Assembly: GCA_019802505.1 (NCBI GenBank)
Contig: JAFMOC010000017.1
Location: 3,971,001-4,035,000, forward strand
Length of the DNA stretch: 64,000 nt
Source: Corydoras sp. C115
Taxonomy: Eukaryota > Chordata > Actinopteri > Siluriformes > Callichthyidae
Direction of reading: 5' to 3'
Shown: piece by piece, positions 11,420-26,689 of the stretch
Position numbering within the stretch: position 1 is the stretch's first letter
How the letters are laid out: every line of letters begins with the position of its first letter
Notes under the pieces: model-generated
Told to the model about the DNA's origin: nothing
Database searches by the model: none
The model's input: the letters and a program-made list of their open reading frames with translations, nothing else
Translations under genes and position numbers: made by a program

Positions 11420-12950
11420 TTTGTTGGAAATATAAGACCTTTGTTCTTAATCAGTGTCATGGTACCTGATCACTGAAGTAAGGGTGGAAGCATATGATGG
11501 ATAAAATTGTATATGAGAACTGAGTTAACAACCAGGACCATCCACAAGCTAAGCTCAAGAATGTCTCAAAAACCAGCCTGCTGAAATGATACTCTAAATC
11601 CACATGTGTGTTTACAGGCTGTCAGCCAGGGTCTGTGGTTTCCCAACTTGCGGATTGTATGTGGAGCACCATGTACACCAGTAGCCACGTTCAACGGCTG
11701 GGCCTCCCTGCTCTTATAGTTCTGGCTATTTAAGAAATGTCATGGTGGAGGGCTATAGCGGAGGCAGGATCTTGTTTGATGAAGCAGCCGCACCTTCATG
11801 TGGCTAACACGAGACTTGGATGCTGAGCTTGCCTGGTTTCATTAAGAACGCTGAGCGTGAACATCCATTTTAGATCAATATATAGTGATACTGGTAGGCT
11901 ACTGATTATTGTGTAATAAGTTTTCCTCCTGAACACTGACTATACTACAAACATATGCCAACGTGTTCCAAATGTATTGGATCAGATCATTTGAAATAAA
12001 CAGCTTTTAGGTAGTATGTTTGCATAATATATCTTATGTCTTGGTGCAAGTATGCACTGAAAATACTCTCTATGACCTCTCGAATCCATAGTGCGGTTTT
12101 CCATGTCATCTAAATAAAGCCTAGACATACCTTCCACTTGGACATACAGTACAGGTCAAATAAGATATGTACATCTGCATCGGTCTCAGTGCTTCCAACC
12201 TAAGGTATAATTAAGTCAAGTTTGTGGTCCTTTTCATTTAAACACACGCCTTTTTCAGTTTAGACATTTTTGCATGCAGTTCATAGGTTTGTGATGAACA
12301 CTCCAGTATATTGAGCTGACGTTTTGAGCTGTTGTGTTTTCAAATAAATCAAACTTCTCTGAGATGCCAACTAATTTTCAAATCCAAAAATCCCTTTTCA
12401 AGCAAAGCAACCTTAAAAATGAAGATGTGTTTAGCATGCTTTAGAGCTTAGATTTGGATAGAAAGCCTCTGCTCTTAGACTCCAGTTAAAGACTAAACTT
12501 TGAAAGAAAATGCATATTAGTTCACCTTTCAACCTCAACTGCAGACAAAAGAGACAAAGTCATATCTATGTGAGAAAGTCTCAAGATTGGCTCAGAATGT
12601 AACAGAGATATTCAGACCGCTACCATGGTTGCATAACATGTTTAAAACCTCTGACCTCTGACAGACAGTAACTGATACCTTCAGTGACACCCAATACATT
12701 TTTAAAAATACAGCTGCCAGTAAAGGTTTCATTCTGTAACGCCAAAGAAGAATTATTAAGGTTCTTTGAAGCTGTTTTATTACCAGATGCTATTTTGACC
12801 ACTTTGGGACAGCAGAGCATCACCAAAAAACCAAACATCAACTACTAAATTCCCAGTGCTACAATTTGTAAACATTTTAACATTTGTTTAAATCGTTTAA
12901 ATTTAGTTCATAATGTTTTAAAGACTTCTAGGAATAGAAGCATACAGTTT
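11417..12950. other. Intergenic DNA with a unique higher-GC block
   Basis: No gene is recognised. About 11600-11860 is non-repetitive and richer in GC than its surroundings, which makes it a candidate conserved non-coding element. The remainder is ordinary AT-rich sequence. Confidence 0.4.
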
Positions 12951-13432
12951 CAGTCAAAAGTTTGGACACACTCTTTTAAATCATTTGCACTTTCTGTAAA
13001 GATGGACTTTGTAGTTCTACAATTTCAGACTGTAGTCCATCTGTTTGTGTTCTACAGTACATACTGTGTACGTCCCCTTAACTCTGTTCTAATGGTCAGG
13101 ACCCTAATAGGAGCACCACAGAGCAGCTATTATTGGGTTGGTTCATGCTTCCTATCCCAGCAGTGTCACTGAGGTGTTTAAATGAAACTACAGCAGCACT
13201 GCTGCACTAAACACCCCCTCACTGCATCAGTGTCACTGCAGAACTGACAATAAATAATCCATCACCCAAATGATACCTGTTCTGTGATGCTCCTGACCAA
13301 CAGAGAACAGAGAATCAACAGGCAACTAACACAAAGTAAACAAATGGACTACAGTCCAAAACTACAAAGTCCATCTGATAAGTGGAGGAAATAGACAATG
13401 GAGTAAGCAGAAGTGTGGGCAAATTTTGACTG
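12951..13432. mobile_element. Complete palindromic MITE (non-autonomous DNA transposon)
   Basis: Terminal inverted repeats begin CAGTCAAAAGTTTGGACACA on the left; the right end is the near-reverse complement (GTGTGGGCAAATTTTGACTG). Sub-terminal inverted segments also pair (GATGGACTTTGTAGTTCTAC against CTACAAAGTCCATCT). The element is 482 bp and has no coding capacity. Partial copies lie at 5.9-6.8, 23.3-23.5 and 54.4 kb. I do not assign a superfamily. Confidence 0.75.
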
Positions 13433-13533
13433 GTTCTGTTGATGTGACCATATAAAATACTGTCCGTCATTATGGAAGATAAACATCATAACCATCCATT
13501 AATATATCTTTCCAAAGTTTAGTAAATAAATTA

Positions 13534-13930
13534 TTGCATTTTCATTGGCATAAAATATCTGAAGCAAATCCTAATATTCATAATATATTTGAGGCTTTGA
13601 CTGGCTTTCTGTTCACACGCCGACACTCACTGACTGTCAGTGTTTGGACGAGAAGATGGACTATTAAGCCATCGCTGAGAATTAATCCCTACATTCCGAG
13701 GATGCATTCATACATGAACATACATGTAATTGGAATGCGGAGTAAATTTCCTTTCCTGATCAGCCTCTGGGAAACCTGCTTTCACTGCGAGGTTAGGATG
13801 GCACCAACTAACCACATATATGCACAGTGGTTCTGCAGAGAATTGTTCGCATTGTTTTCTGAGCATGATGAGAAGCCTGACAACTGAAAGCTGTGCTAGC
13901 TTGCTGCGCACCAGTGAGACGTGTTATCAG
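13534..13930 (+). other. Unique GC-richer block with a 117-codon ORF
   Basis: The block is non-repetitive and open for 117 codons on the plus strand (13534-13887) and 67 codons on the minus strand. The predicted protein shows no signal peptide, membrane segment or known motif. Openness on both strands suggests composition rather than coding. A conserved non-coding element is the likelier explanation. Confidence 0.3.
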
Positions 13931-16558
<2,628 letters not shown>

Positions 16559-16559
16559 A

Positions 16560-16860
16560 TGGCGGTGTAACAGTTAGCAAAAAGTGCCAAGGTTCAATTT
16601 CTAAGGGAAGTCTGCATGTTCTTTTTACCTAATGGGTTTTATCCAGGATCTAAAGTAATGCTAATGCACAAATTGGTGATACTAAATTGTCCTGGCCATT
16701 AGGAGTGAACATATAAGTGCACTCGTAATTTCAGTCCCAAGCCCGGGCAAATAAAAGGGTTGTGTATCGAATGGCATCCGGTGTAAAACTGTGGCAAATC
16801 AAATCTTCTTAGCGGATGCGGCCCCTGATGGGGAACACACTGAATGAGAGAAAAAGACTC
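16560..16860 (+). mobile_element. Decayed tRNA-derived SINE (zebrafish DANA-like tail)
   Basis: Degenerate head (GTTAGCAAAAAGTGCC, AAGGTTCAATTTCT), a CTGCATGTTCTTTTTACC segment and a tail with GGCATCCGGTGTAAAACTGT and CCCCTGATGGGGAACA. The tail type differs from that of the mermaid-like family that dominates the window. Confidence 0.5.
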
Positions 16861-16933
16861 ACATACATCCTTGCGAGTTCCTTTTTACAGAACAGTTGAT
16901 ACCTGACTTTAAATTTTGAAATAAATAGATAAG

Positions 16934-17255
16934 GGGGTGGCACGGTGGCTTAGGTTCGAATCCCATCTGGGTGGAGTTTCCATGTTCTCCCCGTGTCCGC
17001 GTGGGTTTCCTCCGGGTTCTCCGGTTTCCTCCCACAGTCCAAAAACATGGATCAAGTCAATTGAGTTCTCCAAAATGCCCCATATAGAGTGTGTTTGTGA
17101 GCGTGTCTGTTTGTGTGAGTGTGTGCCCAGCGATAGATTGGCGCCCTGTCCTGGGTGTATCTGCCCAGCACCCGAAACGTTCTCCCCTGGATGGGCATGG
17201 GAAACCCCCCCGCGACCCTAATAGAGGATAAAGCGGGAGACAATGAATGAAAAGG
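16934..17255 (+). mobile_element. Mermaid-like SINE with internally deleted head
   Basis: The body and tail match the full-length copy at 3541. The head runs directly from CACGGTGGCTTA into GGTTCGAATCCC, losing about 37 bp between the A and B boxes. A 13-bp target site duplication (ATAAATAGATAAG at 16921-16933, ATAAATTGATAAG at 17256-17268, one mismatch) shows that it inserted as one unit. Confidence 0.8.
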
Positions 17256-17936
17256 ATAAATTGATAAGTCGCATATTTCAGTCAGTTTAAATAAATCGAC
17301 ATACTGTATATATTTACAACATTTTCTTGACTGGAATAAAATGAATACAGGAAGACATCAGTGTGAGAGACATAAACAGGTGGCCAAATCTGTGAGTTCA
17401 GTTTGTACCAAACACAGCAGAGAGGAAAACCAACAGAAACAAGAACGAGGCTGTGAAAACCCATTCAAATTGTTTTGCACAAAAAATATAATAACAATCA
17501 ACTGCAGTTTAATCAGTTGAAGGTTTAATTCTCATACAGCTGGTCTCAACAAATCTAGGGTCATTGAAAGCCACCATCGCTGTCAGTAGGTGACTGCTCA
17601 GGACAGTTTTGGCAGGTCCACTCTGGATAAGTAGGGCAGACTTTCAGCTTCTTCTAATAGCTGCCTGTTATGAAGCCGGAGTTGTGTCCTGGTGTTGAGT
17701 GAAGGACTAAGGCAAAGACAGTGATAAAGGAGACAGCAGCACAAATAACCTTCTCTGCTTGACCAGGCAAAGATTTATGTGGGTATGAAATTCAAATTTT
17801 TAAATAATGCAAGGGGCCTAAATAGAGCCTCAGGGTATGGGACAGAGGCAACCTGAAGCCTGGACATGCCATGTGCAAATGCAGTTCACTCCCCTATATA
17901 GACTGCACTTTCCAGACCCAGTCCTGAGAGGCTATT

Positions 17937-18161
17937 TCAAAAGTTGTTAATTAACGCTGACACCTGGGCCTTCACTCTGCTCTCCAGGACCAGCCATGTG
18001 AGCAGAAAGGCCACCAAGGCCATCAAGACATCAGCTACACAGTAAATGCACACCAACAAAGCACCAAGCATTACCACTACAAGAGCCAAGTATGTGTAGA
18101 GTGTGAAGTTGCAGAGCTGGATTAAAATAGGGTGTGATGAGAGTAATGACATTAATGGCAT
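17937..18161 (-). other. Orphan ORF with two hydrophobic segments
   Basis: A 74-codon reading frame lies in a unique block at 17.5-18.2 kb. The translation has two hydrophobic stretches typical of membrane helices (around residues 21-43 and 45-58), a charged ESRVKAQ segment and a short tail. No in-frame extension or partner exon was found, and I do not recognise a family. It could be a fragment of a membrane protein gene, or chance. Confidence 0.18.
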
Positions 18162-18182
18162 TCTATGATGAGGTCTAATTGT

Positions 18183-18264
18183 AAACGGTCACCACGATGA
18201 CATGTCATGGGTATATGATAAGTTCTGACCATAAACTGTCACCCTAATGACATGTCATGTACAC
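18183..18264. repeat. Short local tandem duplication
   Basis: Two copies of a roughly 27-bp motif, each ending in ATGACATGTCATG, lie about 53 bp apart (near 18186 and 18233). Each contains the palindrome TGACATGTCA. Confidence 0.6.
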
Positions 18265-18485
18265 GGACCTCTCATGAGATGCCGGAAGAAAAAAAAAAAA
18301 AAAAAAAACTTTGTTGCTGACCAAGGTCGCATAGGGGTCCTGAGTGGTATATGAGATAAGAACAAAGGACACTAAAAAGAAAACTCAAGTTTGCTTAGTG
18401 AAGCTGCTGGTCCCTGTGAATTTTGCACAAAATTCAAGTACCACATGGTTTTTGTCTACTGCAAGTAGAGTGTATTAGATTCATA

Positions 18486-19400
18486 TACAAACATCCATCC
18501 ATCATCTTTCACTTAATCCTATACTAGGGTCATGGGGGGGGTGGAGATATGAACTATCACTGAGTGCAAATGTGTGTGTGTTCGTCCTTCGTCTTTTTAA
18601 TCTTTTTTTGACTTTACATGCCACATCTTACATACATCAAAAATATTCTTTGTAAAGGATTATCTCATTAACTGACTCATTGGAGTTTTTCCTGGAAAAG
18701 GTTATTGTAAATTGTAATATTGTTATCTGTGGTGTAAATGCACATTACAAATAATACCAACTTTAGACCAGAAACTAGCATAACCAAACAAAGTGTCAGT
18801 CGTTATTGGAGAACCCCACACTGATCAGATATGTGACCCCAGCTGAACTGAGCTCATTAAAACTTGTCGACACGCTTTGAACATTAGTTTTTTTGAAATT
18901 CTAGAAAAATATTTGTTGCAAACACCCATATTAATCTCATTAAAATTCATTTTAGTGGCAGAGGTTTATAAGATCAGCTGGATTTGAATTATTTATATTA
19001 CATCTTTATAAATATACACTGGAAATGAAGACCAAATTGTGCAATATGTAAACATTAACATGCACAACATTTATATTAATTATATCAGTATTATATTTTA
19101 CTTTTGCATTTGGACTGGACACACGTTTGAAGATGTTCTGTAAAGTTCATTTTGCTATTTCTAGGACATCTTCATCTGGTTTAAAAATGGAAATTAAATG
19201 AAAAGTTAACTATGTTAGAATAAAATGTGTTTTTACACGTCCGCATTGGATTCCTCTGGGTTCTCGGGTTTCCTCTCACAGTTTAAAAACGTGTATTCAA
19301 GGTAAATTGGCTGCTCTAAATTGTCCCTAAATAATGTGTGTGTGCCCAATGATAGTAGAGGACCTTAGTAGAAAATTAAGGCAAAGATGATGAGTAAAGA
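18486..19400. other. Intergenic DNA with two SINE fragments
   Basis: About 18490-18545 is a reverse-strand 3' SINE fragment (AATCCTATACTAGGGTCATG). About 19237-19345 is a forward, decayed SINE body (TCCTCTGGGTTCTCGGGTTT and GGCTGCTCTAAATTGTCCCT). The rest shows nothing. Confidence 0.55.
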
Positions 19401-21126
19401 TGAGAGTTATCACATGTGAATCATCATTTATTTTTGTTGAAGACTGTACTGGGAATGGCAGACCATGTCATAAACTTTATAAACTTAATAAAACTTAAGT
19501 GTGGCTGCTTTTCAAGGTCTTTCATTCCGGTAAGCCACTTTATTAGCAAATACAGCTTCTGGTAATTACTCAAAGTTTTGTTTTATGGGTGGGTCATATA
19601 TACATTCTAAATACAAAAAACTATTGTGCAGTTAAAACCACAGATTTCAGGCAAATTATCCTTATTTAAAAAATTGTGAACAGCTGGAAAGAGCTGGAGA
19701 AAGGGAGACAGGTGTTACAGGTTTTCATCTCAAACAATGAATCTTCTAACGGCCCATTTCCAGTGTGCTCACTATAAAATCATGGCATAAGGGAACAACA
19801 CTCCAGGCTTTTGGGTGGGGTTTGCTGATTTATGAGACATCTCCAGTTTCTTAATCTACTTCAAAAAACAATAAAGACTCTCTTAACACACACTCTCTTC
19901 AACAGGAGTGCATTACAATAATCCAGTATATCAGAGCAGCTTTTCCTCTAAACCATTAATAGTTGTCAGCAGTCCAAGACTTCATAAGGTGGTATGGAGT
20001 GTCGGAAATGGCTTTACTAATATTTATCACAGTATTTTTAATCTCTTAGATGCAGTACATGTGCAAGTGGTAAAATTAAAATAAAAGACTTCAACAAGTT
20101 CAATAAATACCATCAATAACTAAATTATAGTAAGGAGCAGGCACACTATTACAAACGTCAAAATAGAAAAAAATAATGTTTACAGGCATTATTATTGCAT
20201 AAAAAAGGGTGAAAGTGCCAGTATAAATTATTCATTTTATAATGTTAGCAGTGAGAGTCTTGCTGGCTGAAGCATCTCACGAAATGGAAATGAATCTTAG
20301 GACCCCCCTCTGTTGTTTACACTTGCTTATAGAATTAACATTATTATTTTCGATATATGTGAACTATCAAATTCTTACCACAGCTTTGAAATTTTTAATA
20401 TTATTCATTTTAAATTATATGTTAAAAATTAACTGATGTAGTTTATAAAAAAAAAGTCTATATAATGTACTAAATATAAAATACATTATATAAATAATGT
20501 TTAAAAGTAAATGCACTGTAGCAATTATAGAATTATAGAATAGAATATTTTGCCAAAATGGTCTCCTATAATTACATTCACTGCAGGACATTTCAACAGG
20601 TTACACTCTAAAATAAGAACATGGGTTTAATAACAACTGGTTAACTTCATAAATCATGGCATTAGAGCATTACATTGGCAGGTTGCACAAAAGGACACCC
20701 AACAATGGCAGCTGCCAAATTCAAATTCACTTTATCCATCCAAATCCCAACGTGTAAAAACATGGTATGAAAGAAAGAACTTATTTGTATGATTGTTTTG
20801 CCATATAATTCTAAAAATTGGCTATATGCATACACCCACACATACATATACATACATATTTCAACTAGCAGTAAACCAGATGCACTGCAACCAGAATATC
20901 ACCTAGGAAATGAGACCTGGGCTAAAAATAACAGTCATTCAGACCAGGCCTTTGTACACACACAGCTGCACAGTGTTTGTTCTGTAAGGAAAGATAAATG
21001 CTTATTTGATTTCAATGACCATCTCTGAGGCGACTCCCTGTACCCAGCGGCAGTTCTGTTGTAGTGTTCTGAGTAAAATAAGATGAATGGATATTCACTA
21101 GTGATTACATCATGTGTACTACATAT
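19401..21126. other. Intergenic DNA, no gene recognised
   Basis: AT-rich. Small ORFs here lack any recognisable motif and are not called. Confidence 0.5.
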
Positions 21127-21127
21127 A

Positions 21128-21156
21128 CAGTATATATATATATATATATATATACA

Positions 21157-21219
<63 letters not shown>
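21128..21219. repeat. Compound (AT)n microsatellite
   Basis: AT repeats are interrupted twice by ACAGTATATAT, which suggests that a unit containing the interruption was itself duplicated. Confidence 0.9.
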
Positions 21220-21222
<3 letters not shown>

Positions 21223-21939
21223 TATAACTAATATTGCATCAGCTGTCGGTTTGCTGATAAATCACCCTGATTTATTATTATTAAATTAAAGCAGCAATGT
21301 TATAAATGGGGTCTTTCAATATAGACTACATTTTCGAAACACTGAATTTGAATATTAATGCAAAAACACATGTCTAAATCGTATGGGTTTTTCGATTTGA
21401 CATACTTATGAAAGATTTCTAATTATCCCACAAAAATAGCAAGTACTGGTTTGTAGGGGTTAACTAGGGATAAAGGTTTACATTTAAGGCCATAGTTTTG
21501 CAACAAACACAGCTAAGTCCAACATTTTCGGCTTTAAAGTTTGAAAGTCAAACACAAAAAAGCCATAATCATGCTATTAGACTGAATACTTCAAGATGTT
21601 TGTGAAACAGATGGGGAACATGACTATATAATACATGCTACAGTAAAGTTGTCTTTAATATTAAAAACATTGTATACTAGGACAAATATATGTTTCCAAA
21701 ATCAGGTTTAATTCATATTAATTCATATCCATTCATATTGCATTTTCATGATAATTTCTATTGAGCATTGCTGGACCATGTATTAAAATGTGCAAAAAAG
21801 CAAAGATCTGCACACTTCATGTCTTGAATGCTTCTGTTGTGAATTTTTGTTGTTGTTTTAAAGACTAAAACATGGTTGTGTGCTGTTAGTGGGTTTAAAC
21901 ATATGTAGCTGTATGTTAAGAGCATGCAGGGAAAGTGAT

Positions 21940-22870
21940 TGCCCAGCATGTCATGTAATGGGTCGGAAGGTCTTGACTTGCAGGCTGATCCTCTGATCCC
22001 CTACCTTCTTATGGGTGTAGGCAGGCTAAAAATAACCCTCCTCCACAGGACTGACTTAGCAGTTCCTGCAAATCAGAGCAGCCCCTTAGGCTTGGCCTCA
22101 CACGCTCCTAATATGGTGAGTGGTTTGGCCCAAGTCACCAGCATCTCAGTTTCTTCTGGAGAGTTAATTATCCTGTCACCACTCAAATCTGGTTATTTAA
22201 ATAAATGTTGTTGTCATTGGCAGATCTAAAAGAACCTAATTACATTTTTTGACAATGTCATGTAAGAAGACCCACAGAGTGAATATATAGCAATGATGCT
22301 GATTAAGAGAACCAATAGATATTTATTATACAATTATATATTATAAAGATAATGCTGAACTTGATAATTAGCACAGAAATTTGGCCAGACTTTTACTGTC
22401 CAGTGCATGTTCATGTGATTGAAAATATATATATATATAATACAAATGTTATTGTGAAAAATGCCGACTACAAATATTTGGGAATTATCTGGTGGTAGGT
22501 GTCTAAACAAAATATATACTGATTCACAAAGTTGGGTTCTTGTGCTTTTGTTTCTGAGTCAGTGTTGGTCAGCTGACCTAAATACCGATGACATTAAATG
22601 TTATAGACAATGATCCGCTGCTGCTGTTTCGCAGCCAAACTGTGCAGGCCCAGACAGCACTTGTGTAAAGGCACTGCGTACACGTTTAAAAATGGCCCAC
22701 GAATGTCCTTTACTCCACTGCCCAGTACAGCTGTGAGTTTCCTTCAATGTGGCTTTGGAGCTCACTCCAGCAGATTTTATCGTGTACATAACCACTACAG
22801 CTGACTGCAGCTACAATAGATCAGGCAGCATTCATTACAGTCCTGCACACTGTGGCATGCCCTCTCAGAA
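21940..22870. other. Two unique blocks, candidate conserved non-coding elements
   Basis: About 21940-22230 and 22560-22870 are non-repetitive and clearly GC-richer than the flanks. They contain no convincing exon, although short ORFs occur on both strands. In mammals the IFNG/IL26/IL22 region carries several distal conserved regulatory elements; whether these are counterparts cannot be judged from one sequence. Confidence 0.3.
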
Positions 22871-23301
22871 TCAACACCCAGCCGACTTCTTAGAAAGCCT
22901 GTGGTTTGTATAACGGAATAAAGTAAAACTGGGCCAGCTGGTAACCCAGCCAGTGAATATGCACTGGGAGTATTAGAGAGGACAAACTAAGTGAGGGGGG
23001 TTTGTTAGGTCAAGCACTTAAGAGTTTATTTAGACACTTCTCTTGTTAAATAGATTTTGGTCTGTACAGAGTTAAGTGCAAGGGCAAAAATAAAATCTCC
23101 CTAATTTCATATGAGTTTTTCAAAGTACACGTTTTAGGTTGTAAAACACAAGTTCACATGACCTCAGATGTAGGGAGAGGTTCTTAGGAGTTTAAATCCT
23201 TTTAAAAACCTGTAGATTTAGTGTAATATGTGCTCCTAGGATATGTGTTTTTTTTATAAACATCTTCCTTTTTTCATCCCATCTCATCTTCCACTTAATC
23301 C

Positions 23302-23499
23302 AGAACTGACAATAAACAATCCACCACCCAAATTATACCTGTTTTGTGATGCTACTGATCAATAGAGAACCGAGAACCAACAGGGGACTAACAAAAACAA
23401 GAAAACAGATGGACTACAGCCTGTAATTGTAAAACTACAAAGTCCATCTATATGGTAAGTGGAGGAAATAAAGTAAGAAGGTGTCCAAACTTTTGACTG
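23302..23499. mobile_element. Right half of the palindromic MITE
   Basis: Matches the right half of the 12951-13432 element, from GAACTGACAATAAACAATCC to the terminal repeat GTGTCCAAACTTTTGACTG. The left half is absent. Confidence 0.7.
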
Positions 23500-25705
23500 A
23501 TTTGACTTCTGATCTAAAAGATTAACAGATTCAACATAGGGTTTCCAAACTTAATAATAATAATTTAATAATTAAATAATCTTAATTTAATATAAACTAA
23601 ATAGTATTGGCCATGAAGAACGAAAACAAATCTTCATCATCTTAAAATGTAAAGACATTCCAATGAAACCTGCAAGTCAGGTTTAAGCATTACGTACAAA
23701 GAAAGTCCCTAAATAGTTACGTCTCCCATAATTATGAATATTGCAAAATTATTTTCCATGCTTTAAATCTTAGTGCTGATGTTTAACAATCTTCTGACAA
23801 TTGGAGGATTTCAAAACATCGCATTCGGGTGGCATATTAGAAAAATGTTCACAACCTTTTCTTTTTTATCACTACTAATCCTAACAAAAATAATTCTAAT
23901 AATATTAGGAGAGCATTTTGTCGGTTTGTGTGTTCTTTCATCTGCGGTCCTGTCATTGTTATTATTGGGAGTTACTTCATTAGTCATCAGTAATTCTATA
24001 ATCATCTGTGTTTTTCTCTTCACGTGCCTTACTTAGAATAAGATAATCTCTCCTCCGTTCACTTTTGAACTGGGTTATAGTTGCTTTGTTGTCGTCTTCT
24101 CAGCTGTATCATGTTTTTTGTGTTTACATTCTCCTTTCAGTTTATTAAAACCTTCATAACATCCGCAATCCAGCCTGTTTTGTTTCTCTCTGCATGCTTC
24201 ACAAATAATAATAATAAAAGGGCAGATAGGACGGGGCACGAATCCATCGCTGAGCACACTCACTCACAAAGACACACACACTATATAGAGGAAATTTAGA
24301 GCAGCCAATTTACCTTAAATTCATGCTTTTGGACTGTGGGAGAGAACCCAGAGTAAATCCATAAATCCCACCTCATAGTCAATGTAGTGAAAGTCAACAT
24401 ACAGTGTGTGCACTTATATTAACACAGGTGTTAAAATCTAATAGTTTAAGAATTATGGATCAGCACAGAGGCTTAAAATAGCTTTGTTAAATGTTCAAAC
24501 CAAGAAGTGACCTTTCTTTTAGTATAGGAAATACCTGTTTCCATAGCAGCCTTCTACTGTGATTTTGAAGCCAGCAAAGCTATCTGATGACATCAGCAAC
24601 TCGGAAGCCCAGTTCGTTTTCACAGGCTATTGCACTGGCACGCTTTCCACCGGAAGTCACTGTAAAAACAACCAAAGGACTACTGTACCTCAAACGGAAA
24701 ATCACTATAATCAGATTAAGCTTAACTACACTGCATATGTTAGTAACACTGAATTGTTGTATCATATAATCTGGATAAGCTCATCACACTCACACTGCTG
24801 TTTGTGTTCATCATGTTTACCTGCATTAAGGAACTGTCTAATACCTAATGTCTAATACCACGACAGGGCATTTAAGGTCACCTGGATTATCTTACATGTT
24901 CCAAGGGTTCAGACTGGAATGGAAATGATATGAGAGATCATCCAAGGCTTTAATCTAACATTAATGCAATACATTTTAATTATAAAATTAACAACAGTAA
25001 ACATTTTAGTAGTGATGTCACATAACAGTTACACAATAAGAACCAAAGTACAGGGACATATCTCAGTTTCAGTCAGTCCCATGTAAAAGGTTTATAAAAT
25101 CAGGTGCTTAGGCATGAATCTAGCAGTTTTTTTTTTTTTACTTTGAGGAAACAGTTTGGGGAAGACCCTTTTCTGTTCCAGAATGACTGAGCACTAGAGC
25201 ACAAATATGAATATATCTATAGACATATTTGGGTAAAGGTATGTGTCCAGGTACTTTGTTTCTATAGTGTATAAACACATGAATGTGCATTAACTGGTAA
25301 AGCTTTTGTAAAACATCTTATGTTTTCATACCTCGTCCGAGGCATTGGAGTATTCCATGCTTTTTAGCAGCAGACATATTTTTTTCTGTATATTGCTTGA
25401 AACCTATGGCCTGCTTAATAATGTGGAACCTACTTCTAAATGAGTTTTCCTTCAATTGGGCTCACCTGGCACACTAATTATCACAGGTGAGACTGATTTC
25501 AGTGATTTCAATCCAAAGAGCCCTGAGACAAAATAACATCTATGAGTTTAATTAAGAAACAAAAATGAAATCCTTTTGAAACTTAAATCCAAATTAAATA
25601 CTATAGGAATGATGTATAGTAAAAAAACATACATAGTCATGGAGAAAAATAAAAGTACACCGTTTTTGCTTTTGTTAGTATAACAAAATAAAATCTGATC
25701 TTTAG
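23500..25705. other. Intergenic DNA with a decayed SINE
   Basis: No gene is recognised. About 24215-24370 is a decayed reverse-strand mermaid-like SINE (AGCAGCCAATTTACCTTAAA, CTTTTGGACTGTGGGAGAGA). Confidence 0.5.
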
Positions 25706-25709
25706 GTCG

Positions 25710-25915
25710 GGCGGCGTGAAGGCTTAGTGGTTAGCACATCTGCCTCTCAGTGCTGGGGATTCAGGTTTAAATCCAGATCTAGGTGGAGTTTCCATGTTCT
25801 CCCCATGTTGGCATGGGTTTCATCAAGGGTTTCCGGATTCATAATAAACATGGATATCTGCCCAGTGAAGGAAATGTTCTCCCCTGGATGGGCATGGAGT
25901 GAATAATGAATGACT
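25710..25915 (+). mobile_element. Mermaid-like SINE, internally deleted
   Basis: The head (GAAGGCTTAGTGGTTAGCAC) and first body half are present. The sequence then jumps from AACATGGAT to TCTGCCCAGTG and finishes with GTTCTCCCCTGGATGGGCAT. The B box reads GTTTAAATCC, so pol III promoter function is probably lost. Confidence 0.7.
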
Positions 25916-25936
25916 AATCCTTAGGTTTTAAAATAA

Positions 25937-26640
25937 TGTAAAGTGATCTATTTTGCCTACAGTGCTTACACATAAGGGGGGAATCAGTCATCCACATTTT
26001 AACCCCTACCTGCAGTGAAACACATTTTCATGAAATAATAAATAACATGGTGTAATATGTTGTTGATCCTCTGATGTTGTAGTTACTTTATTTTAGGAAC
26101 TAATAATTAGATGGATTTTATTCTGTCCTGATATAAAATGTCAAATTAAATCCAGGTGTCCTTTCTTTTTCCCCGTGTAGACTGAATATTTAAAAAATGA
26201 CACATGGCATGTTTGATGCATTACATGTTGAACTCGACGGCAGGTCAGGTCGTCTAGTTTTCTTGACAATGAATGACTCACTTGTTTTGCAAACCTTTTT
26301 TGATTTTAACAGTCAGTCTCGGGCTTACATATTACTAACTGCCTACAAGAAGAATCAAATCTCATCATTAGAGCTGTATCATCCATAAATAGTTTCGGTA
26401 ATTAGACTTTTCTGATAGAAGTGACCATCAGAAAGCTGCTTTCCAAAATTGTAAATCATATTTTAAAATTTTAATATCTAAAATCTGAGTGAAGTGGGTA
26501 CATGTGCCCGGGGCAGACCTGTAGACGGCACACGGGAGGCACTTGGGGTTAGGTGCCTTGCTCAATAGCACTTTATGGAACCAGGATTCAAACCTGGGAC
26601 TTTAAGAGCTGATGCTGAAGTGTTTGGCATGATCAACCGT
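25937..26640 (-). mobile_element. GT-tract SINE split by a 440-bp insertion
   Basis: 25937-26030 and about 26485-26640 match the two halves of the GT-rich SINE family in reverse orientation. The second half includes TTAGGTGCCTTGCTCAATAG and TTCAAACCTGGGACTTTAAG. The sequence between replaces the usual CA tract and includes a 63-codon ORF at 26197-26388 with no recognised motif. Confidence 0.4.
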
Positions 26641-26689
26641 TTTTTTTTTTGTTTTTTAAAGTGACCGTAAACAACAGCAAACACATGAA

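Noticed and set aside
13534..13887. 117-codon ORF as a protein-coding gene
   Set aside because: No recognisable domain, the opposite strand is also open, and no splice partners were found.
16937..17243. ORFs of 60-95 codons in SINE copies (also near 32500 and 59016)
   Set aside because: The same peptide strings recur wherever the SINE occurs, so they are not genes.
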